Shown: positions 23,574 through 33,700 of the stretch, piece after piece
How the letters are laid out: each line of letters begins with the position of its first letter
Position numbering within the stretch: the first letter of the stretch is position 1
Assembly: GCA_944393395.1 (NCBI GenBank)
Contig: CALYAB010000012.1
Location: 1-34,925, forward strand
From: an uncultured Clostridia bacterium
Lineage (GTDB): Bacteria > Bacillota > Clostridia > TANB77 > CAG-508
DNA length: 34,925 nucleotides
Direction: 5' to 3'
Notes under the pieces: model-generated
Told to the model about the DNA's origin: nothing
Seen by the model: the letters and a program-made list of their open reading frames with translations, nothing else
The model's database searches: none
Position numbers and translations under genes: made by a program

Positions 23574-24660
23574 GATTTTCAGCAGATTTTCCTAGAATTA
23601 ATCGTTTGATTGCTTTAAATAAAGAAATAATTTTACTTTGGCTATTAGTTCTTATATTAATAGCAGTTTCTATCCCACCATTTTCTAATATATTATATTT
23701 ATGCTCTAACTGAGACATTTTTTCAACATAATAGTCATTGAAAAAGGTATAACCCTCAGCAAAACCTAAATATGATTTGAAATTATACAATTTTTTTCTG
23801 TAATTCTCTAATTCTTCTAAATTATTTATATTTAAAAAAGCTTTATCAAAATAACTAGAAATAATTAAATTTTGAGTTCTTAAAAAAGTCAATTTTATCT
23901 TTTCTTTTAAGTCATCAATCTTTTTAACCATATCATCAACTTTTTTATTTCTATCATCTGTTGTAGCAATTTTATTATTTAATTTTATAATATCTTCTTC
24001 AGCAAATAAAATATCATCAATTGCATTTTGTATAGCCATAAAATCTTTTTGAGAAGTTAGTTCGGAAAATTTTACTTTAAAATTGTTATCACTATTTAAA
24101 GTACTTTTAAATAATACATCTTCTCCTGTAATATATGCTAGTTGATTTACTAAACAACATTCTAACGGATAATATGAAGGACTGGTTGTTTCAAAACTGA
24201 TACCGAAATATTTTACATAGTCTTTTGGAATACCAATTACTTTAGATGACATTAATTGAACAGCTGCTTCATTTAATCCTAATCCATAAATTTTAAATTC
24301 AGTATAATCACATAGACCCATTTTTAATAAATAATTTCGTTTATCTTTTACTTCTTGAAGATAGTGAATACATTCATGTATAGCAAATTCTTCCATATCT
24401 TCTTCAGGTATATGTTCATTAAAATATATAGATGTATTTTTATAATAATAATTTGCTTCTGCCATACCTTCAGGCATTTTTGCTTTATACATATCAAGCC
24501 TAGATAGTTTGATAAATAAATCATTTTCGTTTAAACCATAAGATGGAAAGGTTTCGCATAATTTAGAAGCAATATTTTTGGCAATTGAATTTATTTTCAA
24601 AGTATCTAACTTTTGAGTTACTTCAATTCCATCTTTTTTTAAATCAGATTTAATACTCAT
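23551..24660 (-). CDS. Putative HExxH zinc metalloprotein of unknown function
   Basis: The 369-residue protein has no signal peptide. HECIH at 95-99 fits the zinc-metallopeptidase HExxH motif, and Glu131 in LGLNEAAVQ is a plausible third ligand of the gluzincin kind. A charged helical region with coiled-coil character follows (about 215-300). The C-terminus ends with a basic IKRLILGKSAEN and then residues encoded by the neighbouring 138-bp repeat. The ATG at 24660 has AGGAG 7 bases away; the one at 24666 is too close. No family name is recognised; peptidase activity is inferred from the motif alone. Confidence 0.75.
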   Translation of the reverse strand: MSIKSDLKKDGIEVTQKLDTLKINSIAKNIASKLCETFPSYGLNENDLFIKLSRLDMYKAKMPEGMAEANYYYKNTSIYFNEHIPEEDMEEFAIHECIHYLQEVKDKRNYLLKMGLCDYTEFKIYGLGLNEAAVQLMSSKVIGIPKDYVKYFGISFETTSPSYYPLECCLVNQLAYITGEDVLFKSTLNSDNNFKVKFSELTSQKDFMAIQNAIDDILFAEEDIIKLNNKIATTDDRNKKVDDMVKKIDDLKEKIKLTFLRTQNLIISSYFDKAFLNINNLEELENYRKKLYNFKSYLGFAEGYTFFNDYYVEKMSQLEHKYNILENGGIETAINIRTNSQSKIISLFKAIKRLILGKSAENQNNSGLS

Positions 24661-24779
24661 CCTCATTCTCCTCAGTATATAATTATCTAATTATATTATA
24701 CTATAATGTGAGTTAGGTTTTGTTTCAATAATATTAAATATTAATTACAGTTTTGTTACAAATATAGAGATGAAGTTGA

Positions 24780-24826
24780 GTTACAATTAACACTTTATAA
24801 AGTGAGATATGGGGCTGAATTGTAAC
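24780..24826. repeat. Intergenic palindromic repeat copy 5
   Basis: GTTACAATT (24780-24788) is the exact inverse of AATTGTAAC (24818-24826), preceded by GCTG as in the other copies. The inner CACTTTATAAAGTG (24791-24804) is itself palindromic. Confidence 0.55.
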
Positions 24827-24847
24827 ACAAATAATATAATGTAGAAA

Positions 24848-24857
24848 TTTGTCGAAA
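24848..24857 (+). promoter_or_regulatory. Possible Spo0A box
   Basis: TTTGTCGAAA contains the TGTCGAA core of the 0A box and lies 9 bases upstream of the -35 box of the coiled-coil gene. One short match in AT-rich DNA can be chance. Confidence 0.3.
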
Positions 24858-24865
24858 TATTTTTA

Positions 24866-24894
24866 TTGACTTTATGACTTTTAGAATATATAAT
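24866..24894 (+). promoter_or_regulatory. Promoter of the coiled-coil repeat gene
   Basis: TTGACT (24866-24871), 17 bases, TATAAT (24889-24894), about 25 bases before the start codon. Confidence 0.75.
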
Positions 24895-24919
24895 ACTAGA
24901 AAAAGAAAGGAGGGAAAGA

Positions 24920-25498
24920 ATGAGTACTATTAATGAAAATATTTTACTAAAGATATATCAAGAGTTGCAAGAAACAAAAGAACAATTAAAGGTATTGCCT
25001 AATATGCAGCAACAGTTAAATCAAATTGCATCAAAGGAAATGCCAGAAATCAAAAAGCAACTAGAAGAAATACCAGAAATAAAGAAACAGCTAGAAGAGA
25101 TACCAAAAATGAAAGAAGATATACTAGAGATGAAGAAACAGCTAGAAGAAATACCAAAAATGAAAAAGCAATTAGAGGAAATACCAAAAATGAAAGAAGA
25201 TATACTAGAGATGAAGAAACAACTAGAAGAAATACCAAAAATGAAAAAGCAACTAGAAGAGATACCAAAAATGAAAAATGATATTGAAAGTATGAAACAG
25301 GAATTGCGAAATATTAGTGGTTCTGTAGCTAGAATAGAAGTAGAACATGGAGAAAAATTAGTAGCTCTATTTGATGCGTTTAAAGTAAATTCAGAAAAAA
25401 TTGAAGAACATGATAAAAAAATTAATAAATGTGAAAATAGACTTACTAGCCATGATGATCAATTATATGTTTTAAATTCAAAAGTTGGAAATTTATAA
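24920..25498 (+). CDS. Coiled-coil protein with three 27-residue tandem repeats
   Basis: The 192 residues are highly charged and helical. Residues 45-125 are three 27-residue units built from KKQLEEIPKM twice followed by KEDILEM (or KNDIESM), encoded by near-identical 81-bp DNA repeats at 25052-25294. After them comes a conserved-looking tail with SVARIEVEHGEKLVALFDAF and HDKKI. There is no membrane span. The Pro in each short unit breaks a simple continuous coiled coil. It is preceded by a strong AAGGAGGG site. The function is unknown; a structural or scaffolding role is possible. Confidence 0.85.
   Translation: MSTINENILLKIYQELQETKEQLKVLPNMQQQLNQIASKEMPEIKKQLEEIPEIKKQLEEIPKMKEDILEMKKQLEEIPKMKKQLEEIPKMKEDILEMKKQLEEIPKMKKQLEEIPKMKNDIESMKQELRNISGSVARIEVEHGEKLVALFDAFKVNSEKIEEHDKKINKCENRLTSHDDQLYVLNSKVGNL
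25052..25294 (+). repeat. Three tandem 81-bp coding repeats
   Basis: Units at 25052-25132, 25133-25213 and 25214-25294 encode the 27-residue repeats and are nearly the same at DNA level, so copy number may vary between strains by slippage or recombination. Confidence 0.8.
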
Positions 25499-25537
25499 AA
25501 GCCTATTAGAGCTTTTAAACTAACTAATAGGCTTAAC
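25499..25537. terminator. Bidirectional terminator between the coiled-coil gene and leuS
   Basis: AAGCCTATTAG pairs with CTAATAGGCTT (about 25500-25535). On the minus strand it is followed by TTTT, so it serves leuS at least as well as the plus-strand gene. Confidence 0.75.
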
Positions 25538-25540
25538 TAA

Positions 25541-27964
25541 TTATTTTATAACAATATTATAAATTTTATTCTTTACATAGATTTCTTTTACAATCGTTTT
25601 ATTTTCTAATTTATCTTTAACAGCTTTATGAACATTTCCTTTAACAACTGATTCATCTTCATCTAAAGGAATTGTAATAGTAGCTTTTAATTTACCATTA
25701 AATTGGATAGGTAAAGTGATTTCGTCAGCAATTGTTTTTTCCTCATCATATTTTGGCCATTCCATATATGCAAGCATTTCTTTACCATTTAATACTGTTT
25801 GCCAAAGTTCCTCTGTAATATGTGGTGCAAATGGATTTAACAATTGTAAAAATGTTTTGAATTCAGCTTTATTTATTCTTTTTTCTTTATAGAAATCATT
25901 TACTAAAGTCATAAATGTTGAAACAGATGTATTAAATTTCATTTCTTCAATATCAGAAGATACTTTTTTAATAGCTCTATGCATTGTTTTTTCAAATTTT
26001 TGTGAATATTTGTCACCATCTACTAATAAGTCTTGAAGGTTCCAAACTCTATCTAAAAATTTAGCACAACCTCTAATACTTTCCATAGACCATGGAGCAG
26101 TTTGATCAAAAGGTCCCATAAACATTTCGTAAACTCTAAAAGCATCTGCACCAAATTCGTCTACAATATCGTCTGGATTAACGACATTTCCTTTAGATTT
26201 AGACATTTTTTCTCCATTGCTTCCCAAAATCATTCCATGAGAAGTACGTTTTTGATATGGTTCTTTTGTTGGAACAACTCCAATATCATATAAAAATTTA
26301 TGCCAAAATCTTGAATATAATAAGTGAAGTGTTGTATGTTCCATACCACCATTATACCAATCTACTGGAGACCAATATTCTAAAGCTTCTTTTGAAGCCA
26401 ATGCTTTGTCATTGTGAGCATCCATATATCTTAAATAATACCAAGAAGAACCAGCCCATTGAGGCATTGTATCTGTTTCTCTTTTGGCTTTTCCACCACA
26501 ATGTGGACATGTAGTATTTACCCATTCTAAATGTCTAGCAAGAGGAGATTCGCCATTTTCACTAGGTTCATAATCTTCAACTTCAGGCAATTTTAAAGGT
26601 AATTCTTCTTCTGGGATAGGAACCCAACCACATTTTTCGCAATAAACCATAGGAATTGGTTCACCCCAATAACGTTGCCTAGAAAATACCCAATCACGTA
26701 ATTTATAATTAACCTGTTTTTTTCCAATATGTTTGTCTTCTAGAAATTCTATAACTTTTTTCTTAGCATCTACAACAGGCAAATCATTTAGAAAACCTGA
26801 ATTCATTAAAATACCTGTTTCTACATCAGTAAAAGCTTCTTTATCTATATCACATTCTATACTAGAATCTACTGGCTTAATAACCTGAATAATAGGTAAA
26901 TTAAATTTTTTAGCAAATTCATGATCACGTGTATCATGTCCTGGAACAGCCATGATGGCACCAGTACCATAAGTAATTAAAACATAGTCTGAAATCCATA
27001 TAGGAATTTCTTCATTTGTCAATGGGTTTATTGCTTTTATTCCTTTGATTTCGCAACCAGTTTTTTCTTTGTTTAATTCAGCTCTTTCAAAGTCAGATTT
27101 TAAAGATGCCTGATGTTTATATTCCTTAATTTCATCCATATTTGTAATCTTATCAGATAATTTATCAATTATAGAATGTTCTGGGGCAACTACCATATAT
27201 GTAGCACCAAATAAAGTATCTGGTCTAGTTGTATATACAGTTAAAGTTTCGTCAGAATTTGAAATCTTAAATGTTACTTCTGCACCTTCAGAACGACCAA
27301 TCCAATTTTTTTGTTGAGCCTTAATTTTATCTAGAAAATCTACATCATCTAAGTCATCAATTAATCTTTGAGCATATTTTGTTATCCTAAGCATCCATTG
27401 ACTTTTTTCTTTTTGAACAACAGGACTACCACATCTTTCACAAACACCATTGACAACTTCTTCGTTTGCAAGCCCTACTTTACAGCCAGTACAGAAGTTT
27501 ATAGGCATTGTTGCTTTATATGCTAAACCATGTTTATATAATTGGATAAAAATCCATTGAGTCCATTTATAATATTCAGGATCAGTTGTATTAATTTCTC
27601 TTGACCAGTCAAAAGAAAAACCAATTGATTTTAATTGTTTTCTAAAATGATTAATATTTTTTTCAGTTGTAATTTTAGGATGTATATGATTTTTTATAGC
27701 ATAATTTTCAGCAGGTAACCCAAAAGCATCAAAACCAATAGGAAATAACACATTGTATCCTTGCATTCTCCTTTTTCTAGCAATGATATCTAATGCTGTA
27801 TAACTTCTAGGATGCCCTACATGAAGTCCTTGACCAGATGGATAAGGGAATTCTATTAAACCAAACCATTTTTTTTGGGTAAAATCATCTTTAGCATTGA
27901 ATGTTCCTTCACTATACCACTTAGTTTGCCATTTTTTTTCTATTTCTTTAAAGTTATATCCCAT
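25541..27964 (-). CDS. leuS: Leucyl-tRNA synthetase
   Basis: This enzyme charges tRNA-Leu in the cytoplasm. The 807 residues include the HIGH-type motif [16 protein letters not shown] near the N-terminus, a Cys-rich insertion (CTGCKVGL...CERCGSPV), the CP1 editing domain with [14 protein letters not shown] and [12 protein letters not shown], and KMSKSKGN. The start is the ATG at 27964, preceded by GAAGGGG; the in-frame extension to 28027 contains the promoter and is not coding. No T-box leader is visible. Confidence 0.97.
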   Translation of the reverse strand: MGYNFKEIEKKWQTKWYSEGTFNAKDDFTQKKWFGLIEFPYPSGQGLHVGHPRSYTALDIIARKRRMQGYNVLFPIGFDAFGLPAENYAIKNHIHPKITTEKNINHFRKQLKSIGFSFDWSREINTTDPEYYKWTQWIFIQLYKHGLAYKATMPINFCTGCKVGLANEEVVNGVCERCGSPVVQKEKSQWMLRITKYAQRLIDDLDDVDFLDKIKAQQKNWIGRSEGAEVTFKISNSDETLTVYTTRPDTLFGATYMVVAPEHSIIDKLSDKITNMDEIKEYKHQASLKSDFERAELNKEKTGCEIKGIKAINPLTNEEIPIWISDYVLITYGTGAIMAVPGHDTRDHEFAKKFNLPIIQVIKPVDSSIECDIDKEAFTDVETGILMNSGFLNDLPVVDAKKKVIEFLEDKHIGKKQVNYKLRDWVFSRQRYWGEPIPMVYCEKCGWVPIPEEELPLKLPEVEDYEPSENGESPLARHLEWVNTTCPHCGGKAKRETDTMPQWAGSSWYYLRYMDAHNDKALASKEALEYWSPVDWYNGGMEHTTLHLLYSRFWHKFLYDIGVVPTKEPYQKRTSHGMILGSNGEKMSKSKGNVVNPDDIVDEFGADAFRVYEMFMGPFDQTAPWSMESIRGCAKFLDRVWNLQDLLVDGDKYSQKFEKTMHRAIKKVSSDIEEMKFNTSVSTFMTLVNDFYKEKRINKAEFKTFLQLLNPFAPHITEELWQTVLNGKEMLAYMEWPKYDEEKTIADEITLPIQFNGKLKATITIPLDEDESVVKGNVHKAVKDKLENKTIVKEIYVKNKIYNIVIK

Positions 27965-27998
27965 AAATGCCCCTTCTTTCTTATATAATATTTTTTGT

Positions 27999-28027
27999 AT
28001 TATATAATAAAAAGTGCAGTAAATCAA
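27999..28027 (-). promoter_or_regulatory. leuS promoter
   Basis: On the minus strand TTGATT and TATAAT are 17 bases apart, giving a leader of only about 25-30 bases, too short for a T-box. Confidence 0.65.
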
Positions 28028-28039
28028 GGCTTTTTTGTT

Positions 28040-28049
28040 GAATAGTTAC
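28040..28049. repeat. Fragment of the intergenic repeat family (copy 6)
   Basis: GAATAGTTAC matches the end of copy 2, but no inverted partner was found nearby, so it may be a degraded or solo end. Confidence 0.3.
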
Positions 28050-28078
28050 ATTAGAGGTTAATGTTAGAGATAAAGTAC

Positions 28079-28107
28079 TTGAAAACAAAAAACAAAAATG
28101 TTAGAAT
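28079..28107 (+). promoter_or_regulatory. topB promoter
   Basis: TTGAAA (28079-28084), 17 bases, TAGAAT (28102-28107). The leader to 28215 is about 100 bases and includes a short direct repeat, GATGTAGAAA, at about 28118 and 28144. Confidence 0.5.
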
Positions 28108-28214
28108 TTCAAAAGAGATGTAGAAATAATGATAAATCTAAAAGATGTAGAAAATAAATTTATAAAACACACAAATAACTTGTATTTTCAAAAAAGGAAG
28201 GAAAGAAAACAAAA

Positions 28215-30209
28215 TTGAGCAAAAAATTAATTATAACAGAAAAGCCATCAGTAGCAATGGAATTTGCCAAAGCATTAAAAATAACTACACATAGAAAAAA
28301 TGGATATTTAGAATCAAATGATTGGATAATAACATGGTGTGTAGGACATTTAGTAACAATGAGTTATCCAGATAAATATGATGAAAAATTGAAGTTTTGG
28401 AGATTAGATACATTGCCATTTATTCCAAAAGAATGGAAATATGAAATTATACCACAAGTACAAAATCAATTTAATATAGTAAAACAATTATTGCAAAGGG
28501 AGGATGTAGAAGAAATATATAATGCGGGAGACTCTGGAAGAGAGGGAGAGTATATCCAAAGGCTTGTTTTTATGATGGCAAAACCAAATCCTAAAGCTAA
28601 AATGAAAAGAGTCTGGATAGATTCACAAACAGAAGAAGAAATCTTAAGAGGTATTAGAGAAGCTAAAGATATGTCAGAATACAACAGTTTATCTGATAGT
28701 GCATATTTAAGAGCAAAAGAAGACTATTTAATTGGTATTAATTTCTCAAGATTACTTTCAATAATCTTTGGAAGAAGATTAGCTAAAGATATAAATGAGG
28801 ATAGAGCATCTATTTCAGTTGGAAGAGTTATGACTTGTGTATTAGGAATGGTTGTGTCTAGAGAAAGAGAAATTAGAAACTTTGTAAAAACAAAATACTA
28901 TAAAATAATTGGAGAATTTGGAGAAGAAAGTGCTTCATTTAAAGCTGATTGGAAAGCAACAGAAAATTCTTCAGTATGGGAGTCACCTAAATTATATAAT
29001 GAAACAGGATTTAAAAAAGAAAAAGATGCTAAAGAATTTATAGTAAGTTTAAAAGATAGAAAAGCAGTTATAACAGAATTGAAAAAATCGAAACAAAAAG
29101 AGAAAGCACCATTATTATTTAATTTAGCTGAAATACAAAATGAATGTACAAAGAGATTTAAGATAAAACCAGATGAAACTCTAGAGATTATACAAAATTT
29201 ATATGAAAAAAAATTAGTTACATATCCAAGGACAGATGCAAGAGTATTATCAACAGCTGTTAATAAAGAAATAAACAAAAACTTAAATGGAATTGCTAAA
29301 GGATGTAAAGATGAAGAAATACAAGGTTATATTAAAAAAATGGTAGAAGAAAAATATTCTACAAATTTAGCAAAAACAAAATATGTTAATGATAGTAAAA
29401 TAACAGACCATTATGCCATTATTCCAACAGGACAAGGATATGAAAATTTTAACAGTTTACCACAATTGCAAAAAGATATTTACTTAGTAATAGTAAAAAG
29501 ATTTTTAGCAATTTTTTATCCACCAGCAGAATATAATAAGATTCAATTAACAATAGAAGTAGAAATGGATAAAGAGAAGAAGGAAACATTTACAACAAGT
29601 GGCAGGGTATGTGTTAATAAAGGATTTTTAGAAATATTAAAACCAATTGCTAAGAATAATAAAAAAAATAAATCCACAAATAGTAGTAAAGATGTGGAAA
29701 GTGACAATGAAGAAGAAAAAAATAATGCAGATAAATCATCAGATTTAGAGATTTTAAAAAAATTAAAAAAAGGGCAAGAAATCTTAATTAAGAATTTTGA
29801 AATTAAAGAGGCTGAAACATCACCTCCTAACAGATATAATTCAGGTTCAATTATATTGGCAATGGAGAATGCAGGAAAGTTAATAGAAGAAGAGGAGTTA
29901 AGGGAACAAATTAAAGGTGCTGGTATTGGTACAAGTGCAACAAGAGGAGAAATTATTAAGAAATTAGAGAAGATAAATTATATAGATATTAATAATAAGA
30001 CTCAAATAATAACACCTAGTAGAAAAGGTGAATTAATATATGATATAGTATTACATTCTATGCCAGATATGTTAAACCCTAAGTTGACTGCAAGTTGGGA
30101 AAAAGGATTAGATATGGTAGCAAAAAAAGAAATTAAACCAGATGAGTTTATGATAAAATTGGAAAAATATATAAATAGTAAATTTGATAAATTGGTTATA
30201 AAAAGATAG
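28215..30209 (+). CDS. topB: DNA topoisomerase III (type IA)
   Basis: This enzyme decatenates and unlinks DNA with single-stranded regions. The 664 residues start at a TTG codon: KKLIITEKPSVA directly after it is the canonical N-terminus and no ATG fits. TOPRIM residues AGDSGREGE (104-112) and the active-site Tyr337 in LVTYPRTDAR are intact, and GIGTSATRGEII is the usual later motif. There is an Asn/Lys/Glu-rich insertion around residues 480-515 and no C-terminal zinc fingers. AGGAAGG lies 13 bases before the start, a long spacing that with TTG suggests modest expression. Confidence 0.95.
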   Translation: MSKKLIITEKPSVAMEFAKALKITTHRKNGYLESNDWIITWCVGHLVTMSYPDKYDEKLKFWRLDTLPFIPKEWKYEIIPQVQNQFNIVKQLLQREDVEEIYNAGDSGREGEYIQRLVFMMAKPNPKAKMKRVWIDSQTEEEILRGIREAKDMSEYNSLSDSAYLRAKEDYLIGINFSRLLSIIFGRRLAKDINEDRASISVGRVMTCVLGMVVSREREIRNFVKTKYYKIIGEFGEESASFKADWKATENSSVWESPKLYNETGFKKEKDAKEFIVSLKDRKAVITELKKSKQKEKAPLLFNLAEIQNECTKRFKIKPDETLEIIQNLYEKKLVTYPRTDARVLSTAVNKEINKNLNGIAKGCKDEEIQGYIKKMVEEKYSTNLAKTKYVNDSKITDHYAIIPTGQGYENFNSLPQLQKDIYLVIVKRFLAIFYPPAEYNKIQLTIEVEMDKEKKETFTTSGRVCVNKGFLEILKPIAKNNKKNKSTNSSKDVESDNEEEKNNADKSSDLEILKKLKKGQEILIKNFEIKEAETSPPNRYNSGSIILAMENAGKLIEEEELREQIKGAGIGTSATRGEIIKKLEKINYIDINNKTQIITPSRKGELIYDIVLHSMPDMLNPKLTASWEKGLDMVAKKEIKPDEFMIKLEKYINSKFDKLVIKR

Positions 30210-30330
30210 AAGTTAGAATATTGTAGATATTAGAAAAAGATAAAAAAATAGTTCTAATTTTAACTAATTGATATGTTGTATAGTTTATATGAAATTAATT
30301 AGATAATAATAAAAAGGAAGATACAATAGT

Positions 30331-30407
30331 CTAAAATAGGACCCAAAGACACAAAAAATCCAACTCTTATTGAGCTGGATTTTCTGGCTTTTGGATTCCT
30401 ATTTTAG
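30331..30407. terminator. Nested inverted repeat and terminator after the Cys-rich gene
   Basis: An outer pair CTAAAATAGG (30331-30340) / CCTATTTTAG (30398-30407) encloses CCAAAG/CTTTTGG and an inner AAATCCAACTC/GAGCTGGATTT hairpin. On the minus strand the inner hairpin is followed by TTTTTTG, a good intrinsic terminator for the gene at 30404-30577. The outer arms overlap that gene's stop codon. Confidence 0.65.
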
Positions 30408-30577
30408 AAATCCTTTCTAATTTTTTCGTTCTGCTTGTTCAATTTAGTCAGAAGAATTTCTTTCCGCAATGGACAAGCAGCACAGCGACACAGTTGTTGA
30501 CCTCTTTGGTTAGTCTGAGGATTTCTTCCTCTACATTTTTCGCGATTTCCTGGGCATTTAACATTAGACATAAACAT
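30404..30577 (-). CDS. Small Cys-rich basic protein of unknown function
   Basis: The 57-residue protein has five cysteines, C8-x6-C15-x14-C30-x-C32-x2-C35, in a basic setting (CPGNREKCRGRNP then LCRCAACPL), followed by a Lys-rich helix. This suggests a small zinc- or nucleic-acid-binding protein; I do not recognise the family. AAAGGAG lies 6 bases before the ATG at 30577, and a strong promoter and terminator bracket the gene, which supports it being real despite its size. Confidence 0.7.
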   Translation of the reverse strand: MFMSNVKCPGNREKCRGRNPQTNQRGQQLCRCAACPLRKEILLTKLNKQNEKIRKDF

Positions 30578-30621
30578 ATATGTCTCCTTTCTATAAAAAA
30601 AGTATTTACTGCTACAATTAT

Positions 30622-30650
30622 ATTGTACCAAATTTTTAGTAAAAAGTCAA
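30622..30650 (-). promoter_or_regulatory. Promoter of the Cys-rich peptide gene
   Basis: On the minus strand TTGACT and TACAAT are 17 bases apart, with the start codon about 45 bases downstream of the -10 box. Confidence 0.75.
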
Positions 30651-30669
30651 TTTATGTAAAGCCGATTTT

Positions 30670-30692
30670 GTGAACTGTAATTATCTAGTAAC
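30670..30692. repeat. Intergenic repeat family, copy 7
   Basis: GTGAACTGTAA runs into TTATCTAGTAAC, the latter identical to 10637-10648. No inverted partner is present within the short gap before mfd. Confidence 0.4.
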
Positions 30693-30736
30693 ATAAAAAT
30701 ATTCTAAAAACTATTTATATTTTTCTCAAAACGTAG

Positions 30737-30742
30737 TATAAT
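30737..30742 (+). promoter_or_regulatory. mfd promoter (-10 box)
   Basis: A perfect TATAAT lies about 40 bases before the mfd start; the best -35 candidate 17 bases upstream, TTTATA, is poor. Confidence 0.4.
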
Positions 30743-30782
30743 ATAGAAACAAACCAAAACTTTATATAAAAGGAAGAGAAAA

Positions 30783-33700
30783 ATGAATACAATATTAGGT
30801 GAACTGGGAAAATCTCAAAAGTTTGTAACACTAATAGATCAATTAGAAAAAGAAAAAAGCCCGATAATGATATCGGGCTTAACTGGCGTTGGAATGGTAG
30901 AAATTTTAGCAAGTATAAATGAATATGCAAAAAAGCCTATATTAATAGTTACATATAACGAAATTCAAGCAAAAGAGATAGCAGAAAATATAAAAGCTTT
31001 TACAGACAAAGGTGATATATTTCCTAAAAAAGAAATTGTAACATATGACTATATTGCAGAAAGTAAAGATTTGCCATATGAAAGAATAGAAGTATTAAGC
31101 AAAATAAAAGAAAAAAGAAATCCAATAATAATAACAACTATTGAGGCATTAATGCAAAAATTACCGCCAGAAGAAGTATTATTTAAAAATATGTTACAAT
31201 TTAAAATAGGAGATGTATATTCATTAGAGGAAATAAAGAAAAAGTTAGTAAATCTAGGATATGCAAGATGTGACTTAATAGAAGGAAGAGGACAATTTAG
31301 TATAAGAGGAGGAATACTAGATATTTCTCTTTCTGAAAAAATAGGTGTAAGGATTGAATTTTGGGGTGATGAGGTAGATTCGATAAGAAACTTTGCGATT
31401 GTCAGCCAAAGGTCAATAAATACATTAGAAAAAGTAAAAATCTATCCAGCGCATGAATATATATTAGAAAATTCTATAGATAAAGTATGTAAAAATATTA
31501 GAAATTTAAATATAGATAAAAATCAAGAAGAATTACTAGAAGAAGATATTGAGCAAATTATTGCTGGAAATTATATTAGCAAAATTGATAAATATTTTGA
31601 TTGTTTTTATTCTAAATCATCAAATTTATTAGACTATATATCAAGTAAATATATTATTGCTATAGATGAAGAAAGAAAAATAGAACAAAGGGCAATTAAT
31701 ATTAAACAAGACAGAAAACATCTAATTGATAATTTAATTGATAAAGAAAAAATTATTCCGCAAGCTTTAGAGAATACGATAGAGTATGAAGAATTAGAGG
31801 ATATTTTAGATAAAGGAAAAAGAAATATAATATATTTAGAAAAACAAGATTCTGTAACTAATAAACAAGCAGAAAAATATGTTTTTGAATATAGAGAAGT
31901 AAATTTCTATAAAAGTGAAATTGAAAATTTATTTGAGGAATTAAAAGAAGCATTAAAAAAGAAAAAAAGTGTTTATGTCTTAGTAGAAAATAAAGAAAAA
32001 GCTAAGAAATTAAAGGAAATATTAGAAAAAGAAGAAATAATTTGTAAGATAGAAGAAAAACTAGATAAAACTATTGTTGTAAAAACAGAAGAAAAAGTAA
32101 TAACAATTGGTATTGGGAAAATATCAGCTGGATTTGAAAATTATGAAATTAATCAATTAGTCATTTCAGCAGATGAATTAATTAGTGGAGAAAAGAAAAA
32201 GAGAAAAAGAGTACACTCAGCATATAACGAAGGAGAAAAAGTTGTATTTGCTGATTTACAAATTGGAGATTATGTGGTTCATAAAACTTATGGTATAGGA
32301 ATTTATATAGGAGTTAATACCATAAAAGCAGATGGAACAATTAAAGATTATATAAAAATAAAATACAAAAATGATGATATTTTATACATACCAACAAACC
32401 AAATGGATATGATTAGAAAATACGTTGGTGGAGACAAGATTAATCCTAAAATTAATCGATTAGGAAGTAAAGAATGGGAAAATACAAAAACAAAAGTAAA
32501 GAAAAACTTAAGAGAAGTTGCAAAAGAATTAATAGAATTATATGCCAAAAGAGAGAAATCGCAAGGTTTTGCTTTTAGTAAAGATACACCTTGGCAAAAT
32601 GAATTTGAAGCAAAATTTCCATATCAAGAGACAGATGACCAATTACGTTGTATAGAAGAAGTTAAAAAAGATATGGAAATAGCTAAGCCAATGGACAGAT
32701 TACTATGTGGTGATGTTGGATATGGTAAAACAGAAGTAGCCATAAGAGCAGCATTTAAGGCTGTTATGGACCAAAAACAAGTAGCATATTTGGCACCAAC
32801 AACAGTTTTGGCAGAACAACAATATCAAGAATTTAAAGAAAGAATGAAAGATTATCCAATAAAAGTAGAAATTTTGAACAGATTTAAATCAGCAAAATAT
32901 CAAAAGGAAGTTGTCAAAGCTTTAAAATTAGGAGAAGTTGACATTGTTATAGGTACTCATAGAATTCTTAGTAAAGATGTTGAATTTAAAGATTTAGGGC
33001 TATTGATTATTGATGAAGAACACAGATTTGGAGTAAAAGATAAAGAAAAGATCAAACAATACAAAACAAATGTAGATGTATTAACCATGACAGCAACACC
33101 AATACCAAGAACATTGCATATGTCAATTGTAGGCGTAAGAGATATGTCAGTTATTTATGAGCCACCACAAAATAGAAGACCAGTACAAACCTATGTATTA
33201 GAGTATGATAAAGAAGTTATAAAAGAAGCAATTACCAAGGAATTAGAAAGAGATGGGCAGGTATTCTATATATTTAATAATGTAGAAAATATCCAAAAGA
33301 AAGCAGATGAAATATCAAGTTTAGTTCCAGAAGCAGAAGTTGTTTATGCACATGGACGAATGACAGGAACACAAATAGAAGAAATTATGGATGATTTTGT
33401 CCAAAAGAAATCTAACGTATTAGTATGTACAACTATTCTAGAATCAGGAATTGATATTCCAAATGCTAATACTATTATTGTTGAAAATGCAGATAGAATG
33501 GGCTTAGCACAGCTATATCAAATACGAGGAAGAGTAGGAAGAAGTGATAGGCAGGCTTTTGCATATATTACCTATAGAAGAGATAAATTATTATCAGAAG
33601 TAGCAGACAAGCGATTAAAAGCAATAAAGGAATTTACAGAATTTGGTTCAGGTTTTAAAATTGCGATGCGTGATTTGGAGATTAGAGGAGCAGGAAGTTT

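Noticed and set aside
28040..28157. Short direct repeat GATGTAGAAA before topB as an operator
   Set aside because: The two copies are short and AT-rich, with no palindromic character and no nearby regulator.
27965..28214. T-box leader before leuS
   Set aside because: The promoter sits 35-63 bases upstream of the ATG, leaving no room, and no GGTGG-type antiterminator motif is present.
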